38,821 bases of DNA from Mycobacterium sp. E1747. GTDB lineage: Bacteria; Actinomycetota; Actinomycetes; Mycobacteriales; Mycobacteriaceae. The notes beneath the pieces are model-generated. The model was not told where the DNA came from. It saw nothing but the letters and a program-made list of their open reading frames with translations, and did not search any database. Numbering within the stretch: the first letter of the stretch is position 1; every line of letters starts with the position of its first letter. This document shows positions 30,923 through 38,821 of this stretch, in pieces. The position numbers and the translations under genes were made by a program. The stretch is from NCBI RefSeq assembly GCF_001667775.1, contig NZ_LZJI01000174.1, positions 1-38,821 on the forward strand. The letters run 5' to 3'.

Positions 30923-31948
30923 TCATTCACCCCTTGAGCCGAGAGCGCGATTCTCGTTCCCGACCTTACCTGCCGAATACCCGTGCGCCGAAGCCACGTC
31001 AGGGTGCGCGCGCAACCTGCTCTTCCAGGCGTTGCGGCCGTAGACGGAGAAGATCGGATCCGCGGCGTCGGTCACCCGGCCGGCGCGGGCCCGCAACTCG
31101 GGCGGCAGTGTCAGCACGGGGATCTGCGCGTCCAGCCGCGGGTTGAAGAAGTACGGCACCGAGATCCGGTCCGCCGCCTGCCCGGCCAGGGTCACCCGGT
31201 GTTCGGTGGCCCGCAGGTAGCCCCCCGTCGCCACCTCCAGCAGCTCGCCGATGTTGACGACGAAGGCGCCGTCGGTGGGCGGCACGTCGATCCACTCCTT
31301 TGTGTCGGGCCGGCGAACCTGCAGGCCGCGGCTGCCTGGCGCGGCCAGCAGCAGCGTGAGCACGCCGGAGTCCTTGTGCGGGCCGACGCCCTGCGGCGAG
31401 GCCGCGCTGCGCGGGTAGCGCACGATCTTGATCAGGGTGGCGGGCATCTCGGCGAAGGCGGGGTCGAACACGTCCGGCGAGCTGCCCAGGGATGCCGCCC
31501 AGTGCCGGAGCAGCGTGCGGGCCACCCCGGACAGCGCGTCATCCCAGTCAGCGATGATCCCGGGCAGCTCGGGCATCGCGGCCGGCCACTGGTTGGGTCC
31601 CTGCAACCACAGGTAGTCGGGCTTGCCGGCGCCCCCGACCGGGGCGCGTTCGGGCCCGATGTCGATCTGCTCGCGCCAGTCCACCCGGCCGCGGGTCAGC
31701 TCACCGCCCAGCCGGGTGTAGCCGCGGAAGTGCGGGCTGCGGACCATGGCGATCGCATCCTTGTCGGCATCGGGCAGCTCGAATAGCCTGCGCGCCGCCC
31801 CCAGCACCCTGCGGGACAGCTCGTCGGGCACGCCGTGGCCGGTCACATAGAAGAAGCCCACGTCGTGAGCCGCCTCACGTAACCCCCGCCGCAGTTCGGC
31901 AGCCGGCGTGCGCAGATCGACTACGGGCAGAGCGGTGATGCATCCCAT
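30923..31948 (-). CDS. Isopenicillin-N-synthase-like 2-oxoglutarate/Fe(II) oxygenase
   Basis: 341 aa. The DIOX N-terminal region (LPVVDLRTPAAELRRGLREAAHDVGFFYVTGHGV) is followed by the jelly-roll core. Iron ligands are His191, Asp193 and His250. Arg261-x-Ser263 is the usual 2-oxoglutarate-binding RxS motif. The substrate is unknown. No counterpart is recalled between Rv0244c and Rv0245, so this gene appears to be an addition. It leads the flavin-reductase operon and is divergent from fadE5. Confidence 0.87.
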   Translation of the reverse strand: MGCITALPVVDLRTPAAELRRGLREAAHDVGFFYVTGHGVPDELSRRVLGAARRLFELPDADKDAIAMVRSPHFRGYTRLGGELTRGRVDWREQIDIGPERAPVGGAGKPDYLWLQGPNQWPAAMPELPGIIADWDDALSGVARTLLRHWAASLGSSPDVFDPAFAEMPATLIKIVRYPRSAASPQGVGPHKDSGVLTLLLAAPGSRGLQVRRPDTKEWIDVPPTDGAFVVNIGELLEVATGGYLRATEHRVTLAGQAADRISVPYFFNPRLDAQIPVLTLPPELRARAGRVTDAADPIFSVYGRNAWKSRLRAHPDVASAHGYSAGKVGNENRALGSRGE

Positions 31949-32001
31949 AGTTTGAGATCCGTTTCGTTATCGCCGCAGCTCAGAGGCTCCACGGTCGCTT
32001 C

Positions 32002-32015
32002 CCAACCGGTTGGTT
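32002..32015. promoter_or_regulatory. CCAACCGGTTGG dyad upstream of fadE5
   Basis: A perfect 12-bp palindrome (32002-32013), extended by TT, in the 200-bp divergent gap between the oxygenase and fadE5. Read on the minus strand it contains AACCAACCG, also present in the fadE6 upstream dyad. Confidence 0.45.
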
Positions 32016-32149
32016 AATTAGGTAATGGAATCTAGCTCACATTGACTTGCGTTGAACTGTCCGAGAGCGATATTTTAGCGGTGTTACTGGTGGGTAACTT
32101 AGAAGTAGTACCCAACCACAAGTGGCATTCTCAACGAGGAGGAACCGTA

Positions 32150-33985
32150 GTGAGCCACTACAAGAGCAACGTCCGTGACCAGGTGTTCAACCTGTTCGAG
32201 GTCTTGGGCGTTGAGAAGGCTTTGGGCGCTGGCGACTACAGCGATCTGGATGTCGACACCGCGCGCGAAATGTTGTCAGAGATCAGCCGGCTGGCCGAGG
32301 GGCCCATCGCCGAGTCGTTCATCGAGGGTGACCGCAACCCGCCGGTCTTCGACCCGAAGACCCACTCGGTGGCGCTGCCGGAGTCCTTTAAGAAGTCGGT
32401 GCGCGCCGTCACCGAGGCCGGCTGGGACAAGGTCGGCATCGAAGAGGAACTCGGCGGCATGCCGATGCCCAAGGCGCTGCTGTGGGCCCTGCACGAGCAC
32501 CTGCTCGGCGCCAACCCCGCCGTGTGGATGTACGGCGGCGGCGCCGGTTTCGCCAGCATCTTCTACAAGCTGGCCACCGAGGAGCAGAAGAAGTGGGCGA
32601 TCATCGCCGCCGAGCGCGGCTGGGGCGCCACCATGGTGCTGACCGAGCCCGACGCCGGCTCGGACGTCGGCGCGGGCCGCACCAAGGCCGTCAAGCAGGA
32701 CGACGGTTCGTGGCACATCGACGGCGTGAAGCGCTTCATCACCTCCGCTGACTCCGACGACCTGTTCGAGAACATCTTCCACCTGGTGCTGGCCCGCCCA
32801 GAGGGCGCCGGCCCGGGCACCAAGGGTCTGTCGCTGTTCTTCGTGCCGAAGTTCCTGTTCGACTTCGAGACGGGCGAGCTGGGCGAGCGCAACGGCGTGT
32901 TCGTGACCAACGTCGAGCACAAGATGGGCCTGAAGGTCTCGGCCACCTGTGAGCTCTCGTTCGGTCAGCACGACGTGCCCGCCAAGGGCTGGCTGGTCGG
33001 CGAGGTGCACAACGGCATCGCGCAGATGTTCGACGTGATCGAGCAGGCCCGCATGATGGTCGGCACCAAGGCCATCGCCACCCTGTCGACCGGGTACCTG
33101 AACGCGCTGGAATACGCGAAGTCGCGGGTTCAGGGCGCCGACATGACCCAGATGACCGACAAGACCGCACCCCGGGTGACCATCACCCACCACCCCGACG
33201 TACGCCGGTCGCTGATGACCCAGAAGGCCTACGCCGAGGGTCTGCGGGCGCTCTACCTGTTCACGGCGACCTTCCAGGACGCCGCGGTCGCCAAAGCGCT
33301 GCACGATGTCGACGCCGACCTGGCGGTCAGGATCAACGACCTGATGCTGCCGGTGGTCAAGGGCGTCGGTTCCGAGCAGGCCTACGCGAAGCTGACCGAG
33401 AGCCTGCAGACGTTCGGTGGGTCCGGCTTCCTGCAGGACTACCCGATCGAGCAGTACATCCGGGACGCCAAGATCGACTCCCTCTACGAGGGCACCACGG
33501 CCATCCAGGCGCAGGACTTCTTCTTCCGCAAGATCGTCCGCGACAAGGGTGTGGCGCTGGCCCACGTGTCGGGCGAGATCCAGAAGTTCGTGGACAACGA
33601 GTCCGGCAACGGCCGGCTGAAGTCCGAGCGCGAGCTGCTGGCGAAGGCCCTGGCCGACGTCCAGGCGATGGCGGCCACGCTGACCGGTTACCTGATGGCG
33701 GCGCAGGAAGACGTGACCAGCCTCTACAAGGTGGGCCTGGGCTCGGTGCGCTTCCTGATGAGCGTCGGCGACCTGGTCATCGGCTGGTTGCTGCAGCGTC
33801 AGGCCGCGGTTGCGGTGGCGGCGCTGGACGCCGGCGCCAGCGGCGCCGAGCGGTCCTTCTACGAGGGCAAGATCGCGGTGGCATCGTTCTTCGCGAAGAA
33901 CTTCCTCCCGCTGCTGGCCAGCACCCGCGAGGTGATCGAGACGCTGGACAACGACATCATGGAGCTCGACGAAGCCGCCTTCTGA
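32150..33985 (+). CDS. fadE5: Acyl-CoA dehydrogenase FadE5
   Basis: 611 aa from the GTG at 32150, which follows GAGGAGGA; this equals the length of FadE5 (Rv0244c). The reading opens [28 protein letters not shown] is at 165-172, and [15 protein letters not shown] near 446 carries the candidate catalytic Glu. It oxidises acyl-CoA to enoyl-CoA with FAD in beta-oxidation; in mycobacteria FadE5 has broad chain-length range. A classical terminator follows. It is convergent with fadA2, the thiolase. Confidence 0.94.
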   Translation: MSHYKSNVRDQVFNLFEVLGVEKALGAGDYSDLDVDTAREMLSEISRLAEGPIAESFIEGDRNPPVFDPKTHSVALPESFKKSVRAVTEAGWDKVGIEEELGGMPMPKALLWALHEHLLGANPAVWMYGGGAGFASIFYKLATEEQKKWAIIAAERGWGATMVLTEPDAGSDVGAGRTKAVKQDDGSWHIDGVKRFITSADSDDLFENIFHLVLARPEGAGPGTKGLSLFFVPKFLFDFETGELGERNGVFVTNVEHKMGLKVSATCELSFGQHDVPAKGWLVGEVHNGIAQMFDVIEQARMMVGTKAIATLSTGYLNALEYAKSRVQGADMTQMTDKTAPRVTITHHPDVRRSLMTQKAYAEGLRALYLFTATFQDAAVAKALHDVDADLAVRINDLMLPVVKGVGSEQAYAKLTESLQTFGGSGFLQDYPIEQYIRDAKIDSLYEGTTAIQAQDFFFRKIVRDKGVALAHVSGEIQKFVDNESGNGRLKSERELLAKALADVQAMAATLTGYLMAAQEDVTSLYKVGLGSVRFLMSVGDLVIGWLLQRQAAVAVAALDAGASGAERSFYEGKIAVASFFAKNFLPLLASTREVIETLDNDIMELDEAAF

Positions 33986-33996
33986 CAAACAGATCG

Positions 33997-34029
33997 AAAG
34001 CCCCGCTTCCGAATGGGAGCGGGGCTTTT
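33997..34029 (+). terminator. Intrinsic terminator of fadE5
   Basis: A 13-bp stem (33998-34010 with 34015-34027, one G-U pair), a GAAT loop and a TTTT run. Begins about 12 nt after the fadE5 stop. Confidence 0.9.
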
Positions 34030-34050
34030 GATTTGGGCGAAGACGGCAGA

Positions 34051-34093
34051 AAAAAGAGGCCGCCGCTGGATCCCCTCACTCCAGCGGCGGCCT
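34051..34093 (-). terminator. Intrinsic terminator of fadA2
   Basis: A perfect 13-bp stem (34057-34069 with 34081-34093) and an 11-nt loop. On the minus strand it is followed by a T-rich run (CTCTTTTTT), so it serves fadA2, about 170 bp downstream of its stop. The intervening 34094-34266 holds nothing I recognise. Confidence 0.8.
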
Positions 34094-34266
34094 TTCCCGT
34101 ACGCCCGTCCACGCCGACCGGCGGCCGTTTCAGGGATGCCCCGTATTGCCGTCGGGGTCGGGGGGTCAGACCACAACACGGGGCCATCCGCGCACAGGGG
34201 TACCCCGCCGTCGGAAATTACTAACCCGCTGTGACTGAATTCATGAAATGCCCGCCTGTGCGGCCG

Positions 34267-35604
34267 TCATGCCTCGAGGATCGCGGCCACGCCCTGGCCA
34301 CCGGCGGCGCAGATGGAGACCAGCGCACGCAGCGGCTTGTCCCCACCCTTGTGCTCCGCCTTCTTCTCGGCGAGCTGCTTGGCCGCCTGGGCCAGTATCC
34401 GCCCGCCGGTGGCGGCGAACGGGTGCCCGGCCGCCAGCGACGACCCGTTGACGTTGAGCTTGGACCGGTCGATCGAGCCGAGCGCCGCGTCGAGGCCCAG
34501 CCGCTCCTTGCAGTAGTCCTCCGACTCCCAAGCCTGCAGGTGCGCCAGCACCACCGAGGCGAAGGCTTCGTGGATCTCGTAGAAGTCGAAGTCCTGCAGG
34601 CTCAGTCCGTTACGAGCCAGCAGCCGCGGCACCGCGTAGGTGGGGGCGATCAGCAGGCCGTCGCGGCCGTTGACGTAGTCCACAGCCGCGGTTTCCGCGT
34701 CCACCAGGAATGCCAGCGGCGTCAGGGAGTGGGCGGAAGCCCACTCCTCGGAGGCCAGCAGCGCGACGGAGGCGCCGTCGGTCAGCGGGGTGGAGTTCCC
34801 CGCGGTCATCGTCGCGTCCCCGGACTTCACGCCGAACACCGGCCTGAGCTTCGCCAGCTTCTCCGCCGACGAGTCCGGCCGCAGGTTGTCGTCGCGGTAC
34901 AGCCCGAGGAACGGGGTGACGAGGTCGTCGAAGAAGCCGCGATCGTAGGCGGCGGCCATGTTGCGGTGGCTGGCCGCGGCCAGCTCGTCCTGGTCGACGC
35001 GCTTGATGCCCATCTGCTTGGCGGTAATCGCCTGATGCTCACCCATGGACAGCCCGGTGCGTGGCTCGCTGTTGACCGGGATCTGGATGCCCAGGTTCGC
35101 GGGCAGCGTGCCCACCAGCCTCAGCCGCTGGACGTTGGACTTGGACCGGCGCAACTTGAGCAGCGTGCGGCGCAGGTTGTCACCCAGGGCGATCGGCGGG
35201 TCCGAGGTGGTGTCCACCCCGCCGGCGGCGGCGACGTCGTAACGCCCGGACGCGATGCCGTCGGCCGCGGCAATGGCCGCCTGCAGCCCGGTGCCGCACG
35301 CCTGCTGCAGGTCGAACGCCGGCGTGTACGACGACAGCTCCGAGCCCAGCACGCACTCGCGGGTGAGATTGAAGTCACGGCTGTGCTTGAGCACGGCGCC
35401 GCCCACCACCACGCCCAGCCGCTCACCCGCCAGGCCGAAGCGGTCCACCAGCCCACCCAGCGCGGCGGTGAACATGTCCTGGTTGGACGCCTCGGCGTAG
35501 GCGCCGTCGGAGCGGGCGAACGGGATGCGGTTGCCGCCCAGCACGGCGACGGGTCGCCGCTGCGAACTGCGCTGGTTGCTTGCGTCGGAACTTGCAGGGG
35601 CCAC
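34267..35604 (-). CDS. fadA2: Acetyl-CoA acyltransferase (thiolase) FadA2
   Basis: 445 aa, GTG start behind GGAGAAGA. Thiolase catalytic residues: Cys103 in QQACGTGLQ, His345 in YEIHEAF, His394 in GSSLAAGHPFAATG and Cys432 in SICAAGGQG. It cleaves 3-ketoacyl-CoA to acetyl-CoA and a shortened acyl-CoA, completing beta-oxidation. Homologue of Rv0243. It is divergent from fabG4 across 150 bp that contain a dyad, so the two may share a regulator. Confidence 0.93.
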   Translation of the reverse strand: MAPASSDASNQRSSQRRPVAVLGGNRIPFARSDGAYAEASNQDMFTAALGGLVDRFGLAGERLGVVVGGAVLKHSRDFNLTRECVLGSELSSYTPAFDLQQACGTGLQAAIAAADGIASGRYDVAAAGGVDTTSDPPIALGDNLRRTLLKLRRSKSNVQRLRLVGTLPANLGIQIPVNSEPRTGLSMGEHQAITAKQMGIKRVDQDELAAASHRNMAAAYDRGFFDDLVTPFLGLYRDDNLRPDSSAEKLAKLRPVFGVKSGDATMTAGNSTPLTDGASVALLASEEWASAHSLTPLAFLVDAETAAVDYVNGRDGLLIAPTYAVPRLLARNGLSLQDFDFYEIHEAFASVVLAHLQAWESEDYCKERLGLDAALGSIDRSKLNVNGSSLAAGHPFAATGGRILAQAAKQLAEKKAEHKGGDKPLRALVSICAAGGQGVAAILEA

Positions 35605-35672
35605 TGTCTTCTCCGTGTATCTGCGGTCTATCGGTTTTGGTATGCCCGTCTGGGGCCATACTACCTACTGTT

Positions 35673-35688
35673 CTTACTCTGCAGTAAG
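35673..35688. promoter_or_regulatory. CTTACT-N4-AGTAAG dyad between fadA2 and fabG4
   Basis: Perfect 6-bp arms (35673-35678 and 35683-35688) with a CTGC spacer, in an AT-rich stretch of the divergent gap. A TetR-type repressor site is plausible. Confidence 0.45.
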
Positions 35689-35754
35689 TTCGTCCCCGAT
35701 ACGGTTGTGCTGTAGGCACACCCCGACTTCGCAAGCACATGGAAGGTAGCTCCG

Positions 35755-37119
35755 GTGGCTCCCAAGGTCTCGTCCGATCTGTTTTCTCAGGTTGTCAATT
35801 CCGGTCCTGGATCGTTTCTCGCCAAGCAGCTCGGGGTTCCGCAGCCCGAGACGCTGCGCCGCTACCGGGCCGGCGATCCGCCTCTGGCCGGCGCACTGCT
35901 GATCGGCGGTGAGGGGCGGATCGTCGAGCCGCTGCGCGCCGCGCTGGACAAGGATTACGACCTGGTCGGCAACAACCTTGGCGGACGCTGGGCCGACCAG
36001 TTCGGCGGCCTGGTGTTCGACGCGACGGGCATCACCACGCCGGAGGGCCTCCGCGGGCTGTACGAGTTCTTCACGCCGCTGCTGCGCAACCTGGGCCAGT
36101 CTGCCCGCGTCGCGGTGGTGGGCACCACGCCCGACGCCGCCGCCAGCCCGCACGAGCGGATCGCGCAGCGCGCATTGGAGGGGTTCACCCGCTCGCTGGG
36201 CAAGGAATTGCGCAACGGCACCACGGTGGCGCTGGTGTACGTGTCGCCCGACGCCAAACCCGCTGCGACGGGCCTGGAATCGACCATGCGGTTCATCCTG
36301 TCCGCCAAGTCGGCCTACGTCGACGGCCAGGTGTTCTACGTCGGCGAGGCGGACTCCACGCCGCCGGCCGACTGGGAGCGGCCGCTGGACGGCAAAATCG
36401 CCATCGTGACCGGCGCGGCCCGCGGCATCGGCGCGACGATCGCGGAGGTGTTCGCCCGCGACGGCGCCCGCGTCGTCGCGATCGACGTCGAGTCGGCAGC
36501 CGAGACGCTGGCCGACACGGCGAGCCGGGTCGGGGGCACCGCGCTGTGGCTCGATGTCACCGCCGACGACGCCGTGGACAAGATCACCGAGCACCTGCAA
36601 GAGCACCACGGCGGGCACGCCGACGTGCTGGTCAACAACGCCGGCATCACCCGCGACAAGTTGCTGGCCAACATGGACGACGCGCGCTGGGACGCGGTGC
36701 TGGCGGTCAATCTCCTTGCCCCGCTTCGGCTCACCGAAGGGCTGGTGGGCAACGGCACCTTCGGCGAAGGGGGCCGGATCGTCGGGCTGTCCTCGATGGC
36801 CGGCATCGCCGGCAACCGCGGGCAGACCAACTACGCCACCACCAAGGCCGGGATGATCGGCCTCACCCAGGCGCTGGCGCCGGAGCTGTACGCCAAGGGC
36901 ATCACGATCAACGCCGTCGCGCCGGGTTTCATCGAGACCCAGATGACGGCCGCCATCCCGCTGGCCACCCGCGAGGTGGGCCGGCGGATGAATTCGCTGC
37001 TGCAGGGCGGTCAGCCCGTCGACGTCGCAGAGGCCATCGCCTATTTTGCCAGCCCGGCCTCTAACGCGGTGACGGGCAACGTCATCCGCGTCTGCGGCCA
37101 GGCGATGCTGGGCGCATAG
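35755..37119 (+). CDS. fabG4: 3-oxoacyl-reductase FabG4 (high-molecular-weight SDR)
   Basis: 454 aa, exactly the FabG4 (Rv0242c) length. N-terminal flavodoxin-like domain at 1-205 and a short-chain dehydrogenase domain at 212-454. Nucleotide motif TGAARGIG at 219-226, NNAG at 294-297, and catalytic Ser347-Tyr360-Lys364. It reduces 3-ketoacyl thioesters with NADH. GTG start after GGTAGC. It is followed by htdX 19 bp downstream on the same strand; the pair gives reduction and dehydration steps. Confidence 0.94.
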   Translation: MAPKVSSDLFSQVVNSGPGSFLAKQLGVPQPETLRRYRAGDPPLAGALLIGGEGRIVEPLRAALDKDYDLVGNNLGGRWADQFGGLVFDATGITTPEGLRGLYEFFTPLLRNLGQSARVAVVGTTPDAAASPHERIAQRALEGFTRSLGKELRNGTTVALVYVSPDAKPAATGLESTMRFILSAKSAYVDGQVFYVGEADSTPPADWERPLDGKIAIVTGAARGIGATIAEVFARDGARVVAIDVESAAETLADTASRVGGTALWLDVTADDAVDKITEHLQEHHGGHADVLVNNAGITRDKLLANMDDARWDAVLAVNLLAPLRLTEGLVGNGTFGEGGRIVGLSSMAGIAGNRGQTNYATTKAGMIGLTQALAPELYAKGITINAVAPGFIETQMTAAIPLATREVGRRMNSLLQGGQPVDVAEAIAYFASPASNAVTGNVIRVCGQAMLGA

Positions 37120-37138
37120 CTGCGATGAGGAGAACACA

Positions 37139-37981
37139 ATGAACCAGCCAAGCGGACTGAAGAACATGCTGCGCGCGGCGGCCGGGGCACTGCCGCTGGT
37201 GTCCCGGGGGAACCAGCTACCCACCCGCACGGTGGACATCGCGGAATTGCCCATCGACCAGGCGAACGTGGCCGAATACGCGGCGGTCACCGGCCTGCGC
37301 TACGGCAACAACGTGCCGCTGACCTACCCCTTCGCGTTGACGTTTCCCACGATGATGTCGCTGGTGACCGGGTTCGACTTTCCTTTCGCCGCAATGGGTT
37401 CGGTGCACATGGAGAACCACATCACGCAGTACCGGCCGATCGCGGTCACCGACACCGTCGGTGTGCGGGTGCACGCCGAGAACTTGCGCGAGCACCGCAA
37501 GGGGTTGTTGGTCGACCTGGTGACCGATGTGAGCGTCGGCAACGACACCGCGTGGCATCAGGTGACGACCTTCCTGCACCAGCAACGCACCAGCCTGTCC
37601 GACGAGCCCAAGCCGCCGCCGCAGAAGCAGCCCAAGCTGCCACCGCCCAGCACCGTCCTTCGCGTGAGCCCCGGCCTGATCCGGCGCTACGCCGTGGTCA
37701 GCGGCGACCACAACCCGATCCACACCAACCCGGTGGCGGCAAAGCTGTTCGGCTTCCCCACCGTCATCGCGCACGGAATGTTCAGCGCCGCAGCGGTATT
37801 GGCGAATATCGAAGCGCGCCTGCCGGACGCGGTGAAGTATTCGGTGCGGTTCGGCAAGCCGCTGGTACTGCCCGGCACCGCGGGGCTCTACATCGACGAA
37901 ACCAATGACGGCTGGGACATCTCGTTGCGCAACGTCGCCAAGGGCTATCCGTATCTGACCGGGACGGTCCGCGCCATTTAA
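37139..37981 (+). CDS. htdX: 3-hydroxyacyl-thioester dehydratase HtdX
   Basis: 280 aa, the length of Rv0241c. A double hot-dog MaoC-type protein; the hydratase motif is in the C-terminal half: VSGDHNPIHTNPVAAKLFGFP, with Asp190 and His195 as the candidate catalytic pair and IAHGM at 210-214. It interconverts 3-hydroxyacyl and trans-2-enoyl thioesters. ATG after GAGGAGAA. It shares its transcript with fabG4. The TAA stop is shared with the convergent ClC gene in a TTAA tetramer. Confidence 0.92.
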   Translation: MNQPSGLKNMLRAAAGALPLVSRGNQLPTRTVDIAELPIDQANVAEYAAVTGLRYGNNVPLTYPFALTFPTMMSLVTGFDFPFAAMGSVHMENHITQYRPIAVTDTVGVRVHAENLREHRKGLLVDLVTDVSVGNDTAWHQVTTFLHQQRTSLSDEPKPPPQKQPKLPPPSTVLRVSPGLIRRYAVVSGDHNPIHTNPVAAKLFGFPTVIAHGMFSAAAVLANIEARLPDAVKYSVRFGKPLVLPGTAGLYIDETNDGWDISLRNVAKGYPYLTGTVRAI

Positions 37982-38821
37982 GCCGAATGGTTCGGGCCGC
38001 GGCCCCTGGCGAGGACTTTCAGCCCGTGGGCTCCGGTCGCGGTCAGCAGGAACACCAGGAATAACCACAGCGGCGGCCGGGCGAGTTCCCAGACGAAGAT
38101 CGCCGCCCAGATCGGTGAGCCCTGCGTTACCGCCAGCACACCGGCGGCGCCGGCCAGCGACACCGCCGGCACGTGCAGGTGAGTCCCGACCGCCCAGTTG
38201 ATCGCGAGCACCAGCGCCGCCCCGGCGGCCGCGCCGGTAGCCAGCGACGGCGTGAGCATCCCGCCAGCCCCGCCCGCGCGCAGGAACAGGGCGGTCAGCA
38301 GGGGCTTCAACGCCAGGATCGCGAGCGCCGACAACAGCGTCATGCCGCTCGCCAGGCTGACCGTCAGGATGCTTCGGCCGTTGCCGGGCAATTCGGGCCA
38401 CCAGTGCGAGCAGACGCCCATCACCAGTCCGGCGCCGGTGAGCGCGGGGACCAGCACCCAGTTCCGCATCGGCTTGGCCGGCCGGGCCGACGCCATCAAC
38501 CGGTTGAACGCCAGCCCCACCGCGAGGGCGACCGGGGCCAGCAGCAGCCCGTGCGCGGTCAGCAGGTAGGTCGACTCCCCGATCGGCCACCGCAGGTTGG
38601 ATTGGTCGCGGGTGATGGCCGACCCGACGGCCACCGCCAGGCTGGAGGAGATGAACGCCGCGCCAACCGCCCGAGGCTGCCAGGTGTTGAGCAGGATGCG
38701 CACCGAGAACAGCGCGCCTGCCAGCGGCACGGCGTAGACCGCGCCCAGCCCGGCGCCGGCCGCGCAGGCCAACAACACCTCGCGGTCGCGCGGAGACAGC
38801 CGTCGGAGCCAGCCGGTCCCG
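37978..38821 (-). CDS. ClC-type chloride channel/transporter (5' end beyond the window)
   Basis: 281 codons in the window; the reading frame is open to the right edge, so the N-terminal part lies outside. The visible part has many hydrophobic helices. RDREVLLACAAGAGLGAVYAVPLAGALF is the conserved ClC helix region, and GGAGGMLTPSLATGAAAG is the later G-x-x-x-P motif that contributes to the anion pathway. The GKEGP filter would be upstream. It is either a channel or a Cl-/H+ antiporter. There is no ClC gene next to Rv0241c in M. tuberculosis as I recall, so this marks a break in synteny. Confidence 0.85.
   Translation of the reverse strand, partial: GTGWLRRLSPRDREVLLACAAGAGLGAVYAVPLAGALFSVRILLNTWQPRAVGAAFISSSLAVAVGSAITRDQSNLRWPIGESTYLLTAHGLLLAPVALAVGLAFNRLMASARPAKPMRNWVLVPALTGAGLVMGVCSHWWPELPGNGRSILTVSLASGMTLLSALAILALKPLLTALFLRAGGAGGMLTPSLATGAAAGAALVLAINWAVGTHLHVPAVSLAGAAGVLAVTQGSPIWAAIFVWELARPPLWLFLVFLLTATGAHGLKVLARGRGPNHSA

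Noticed and set aside
32276..33988. 570-codon minus-strand frame opposite fadE5
   Set aside because: Shadow of fadE5. No domain and Arg/Val/His-rich composition typical of antisense frames.

Overview
The window is chromosomal DNA of a high-GC, probably slow-growing Mycobacterium (species not assigned). The evidence is a PPE gene, many fad genes, a mycobacterial-type Sdh1 complex and, above all, gene order. Compared from memory with M. tuberculosis H37Rv, the window is the reverse complement of the block Rv0241c to Rv0280 (htdX, fabG4, fadA2, fadE5, the Rv0245 homologue, sdh1, hsp20, nirBD, nnaR, narK3, pxpBC, the Rv0265c homologue, narU, the Rv0269c homologue, fadD2, fadE6, Rv0272c to Rv0276 homologues, PPE3). 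Several H37Rv genes are absent from their expected places (cobU-cobQ1-PPE2-Rv0257, aac(2')-Ic, Rv0246, Rv0266c, Rv0268c, Rv0273c). Several extra genes are present: a 4-TM protein, a Gly/His/Trp-rich secreted protein, a ribbon-helix-helix protein beside an AT-rich island, a TetR regulator next to narU, a PEP-mutase-like enzyme, a 2OG-Fe(II) oxygenase and a ClC channel.

Left edge (1-4600): a PPE3-like gene with a promoter whose spacer holds a Zur-type zinc box, an MpaB-like oxygenase divergent from a TetR regulator, and a VOC protein coupled to a membrane protein. The main discovery is here. The PPE gene is broken by an inversion. A 44-bp perfect inverted repeat (29-72 and 439-482) flanks a 366-bp segment that encodes the conserved PPE-PPW C-terminal region on the wrong strand. 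Turning the segment over restores one continuous reading frame across both junctions, ending at the window edge in the GFxGT motif. This is either a phase-variable PPE switch, a fixed inactivating inversion, or an assembly flip.

Lipid and repair block (4600-12500): alpha/beta hydrolase, the two-domain acyl-CoA dehydrogenase FadE6, a secreted protein, an AT-rich gap of about 480 bp, a ribbon-helix-helix protein, FadD2 and a LigD-type primase-polymerase.

Nitrogen block (12500-24700): NarU-type transporter, TetR, a Tat-type iron/siderophore-binding lipoprotein, 5-oxoprolinase subunits PxpB/PxpC, NarK3, NnaR (HemD-like domain plus winged helix), sirohydrochlorin chelatase, a TetR ligand domain without an HTH, and convergent nirBD. 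Together these cover nitrate/nitrite transport, regulation, siroheme synthesis and nitrite reduction.

Stress, respiration and beta-oxidation block (24700-38821): small heat-shock protein with a HAIR-like site inside an ECF-type promoter, PEP-mutase-like enzyme, a conserved small protein, Sdh1 membrane, flavoprotein and iron-sulfur subunits, a 51-codon gene, flavin reductase plus 2OG-Fe(II) oxygenase, FadE5, FadA2, FabG4 and HtdX (a plausible acyl-CoA cycling set), and a truncated ClC chloride channel. Five genes have a TANNNT -10 element 6 or 7 nt before the start codon, which suggests leaderless transcripts. No tRNA, rRNA, CRISPR array or insertion sequence was seen.
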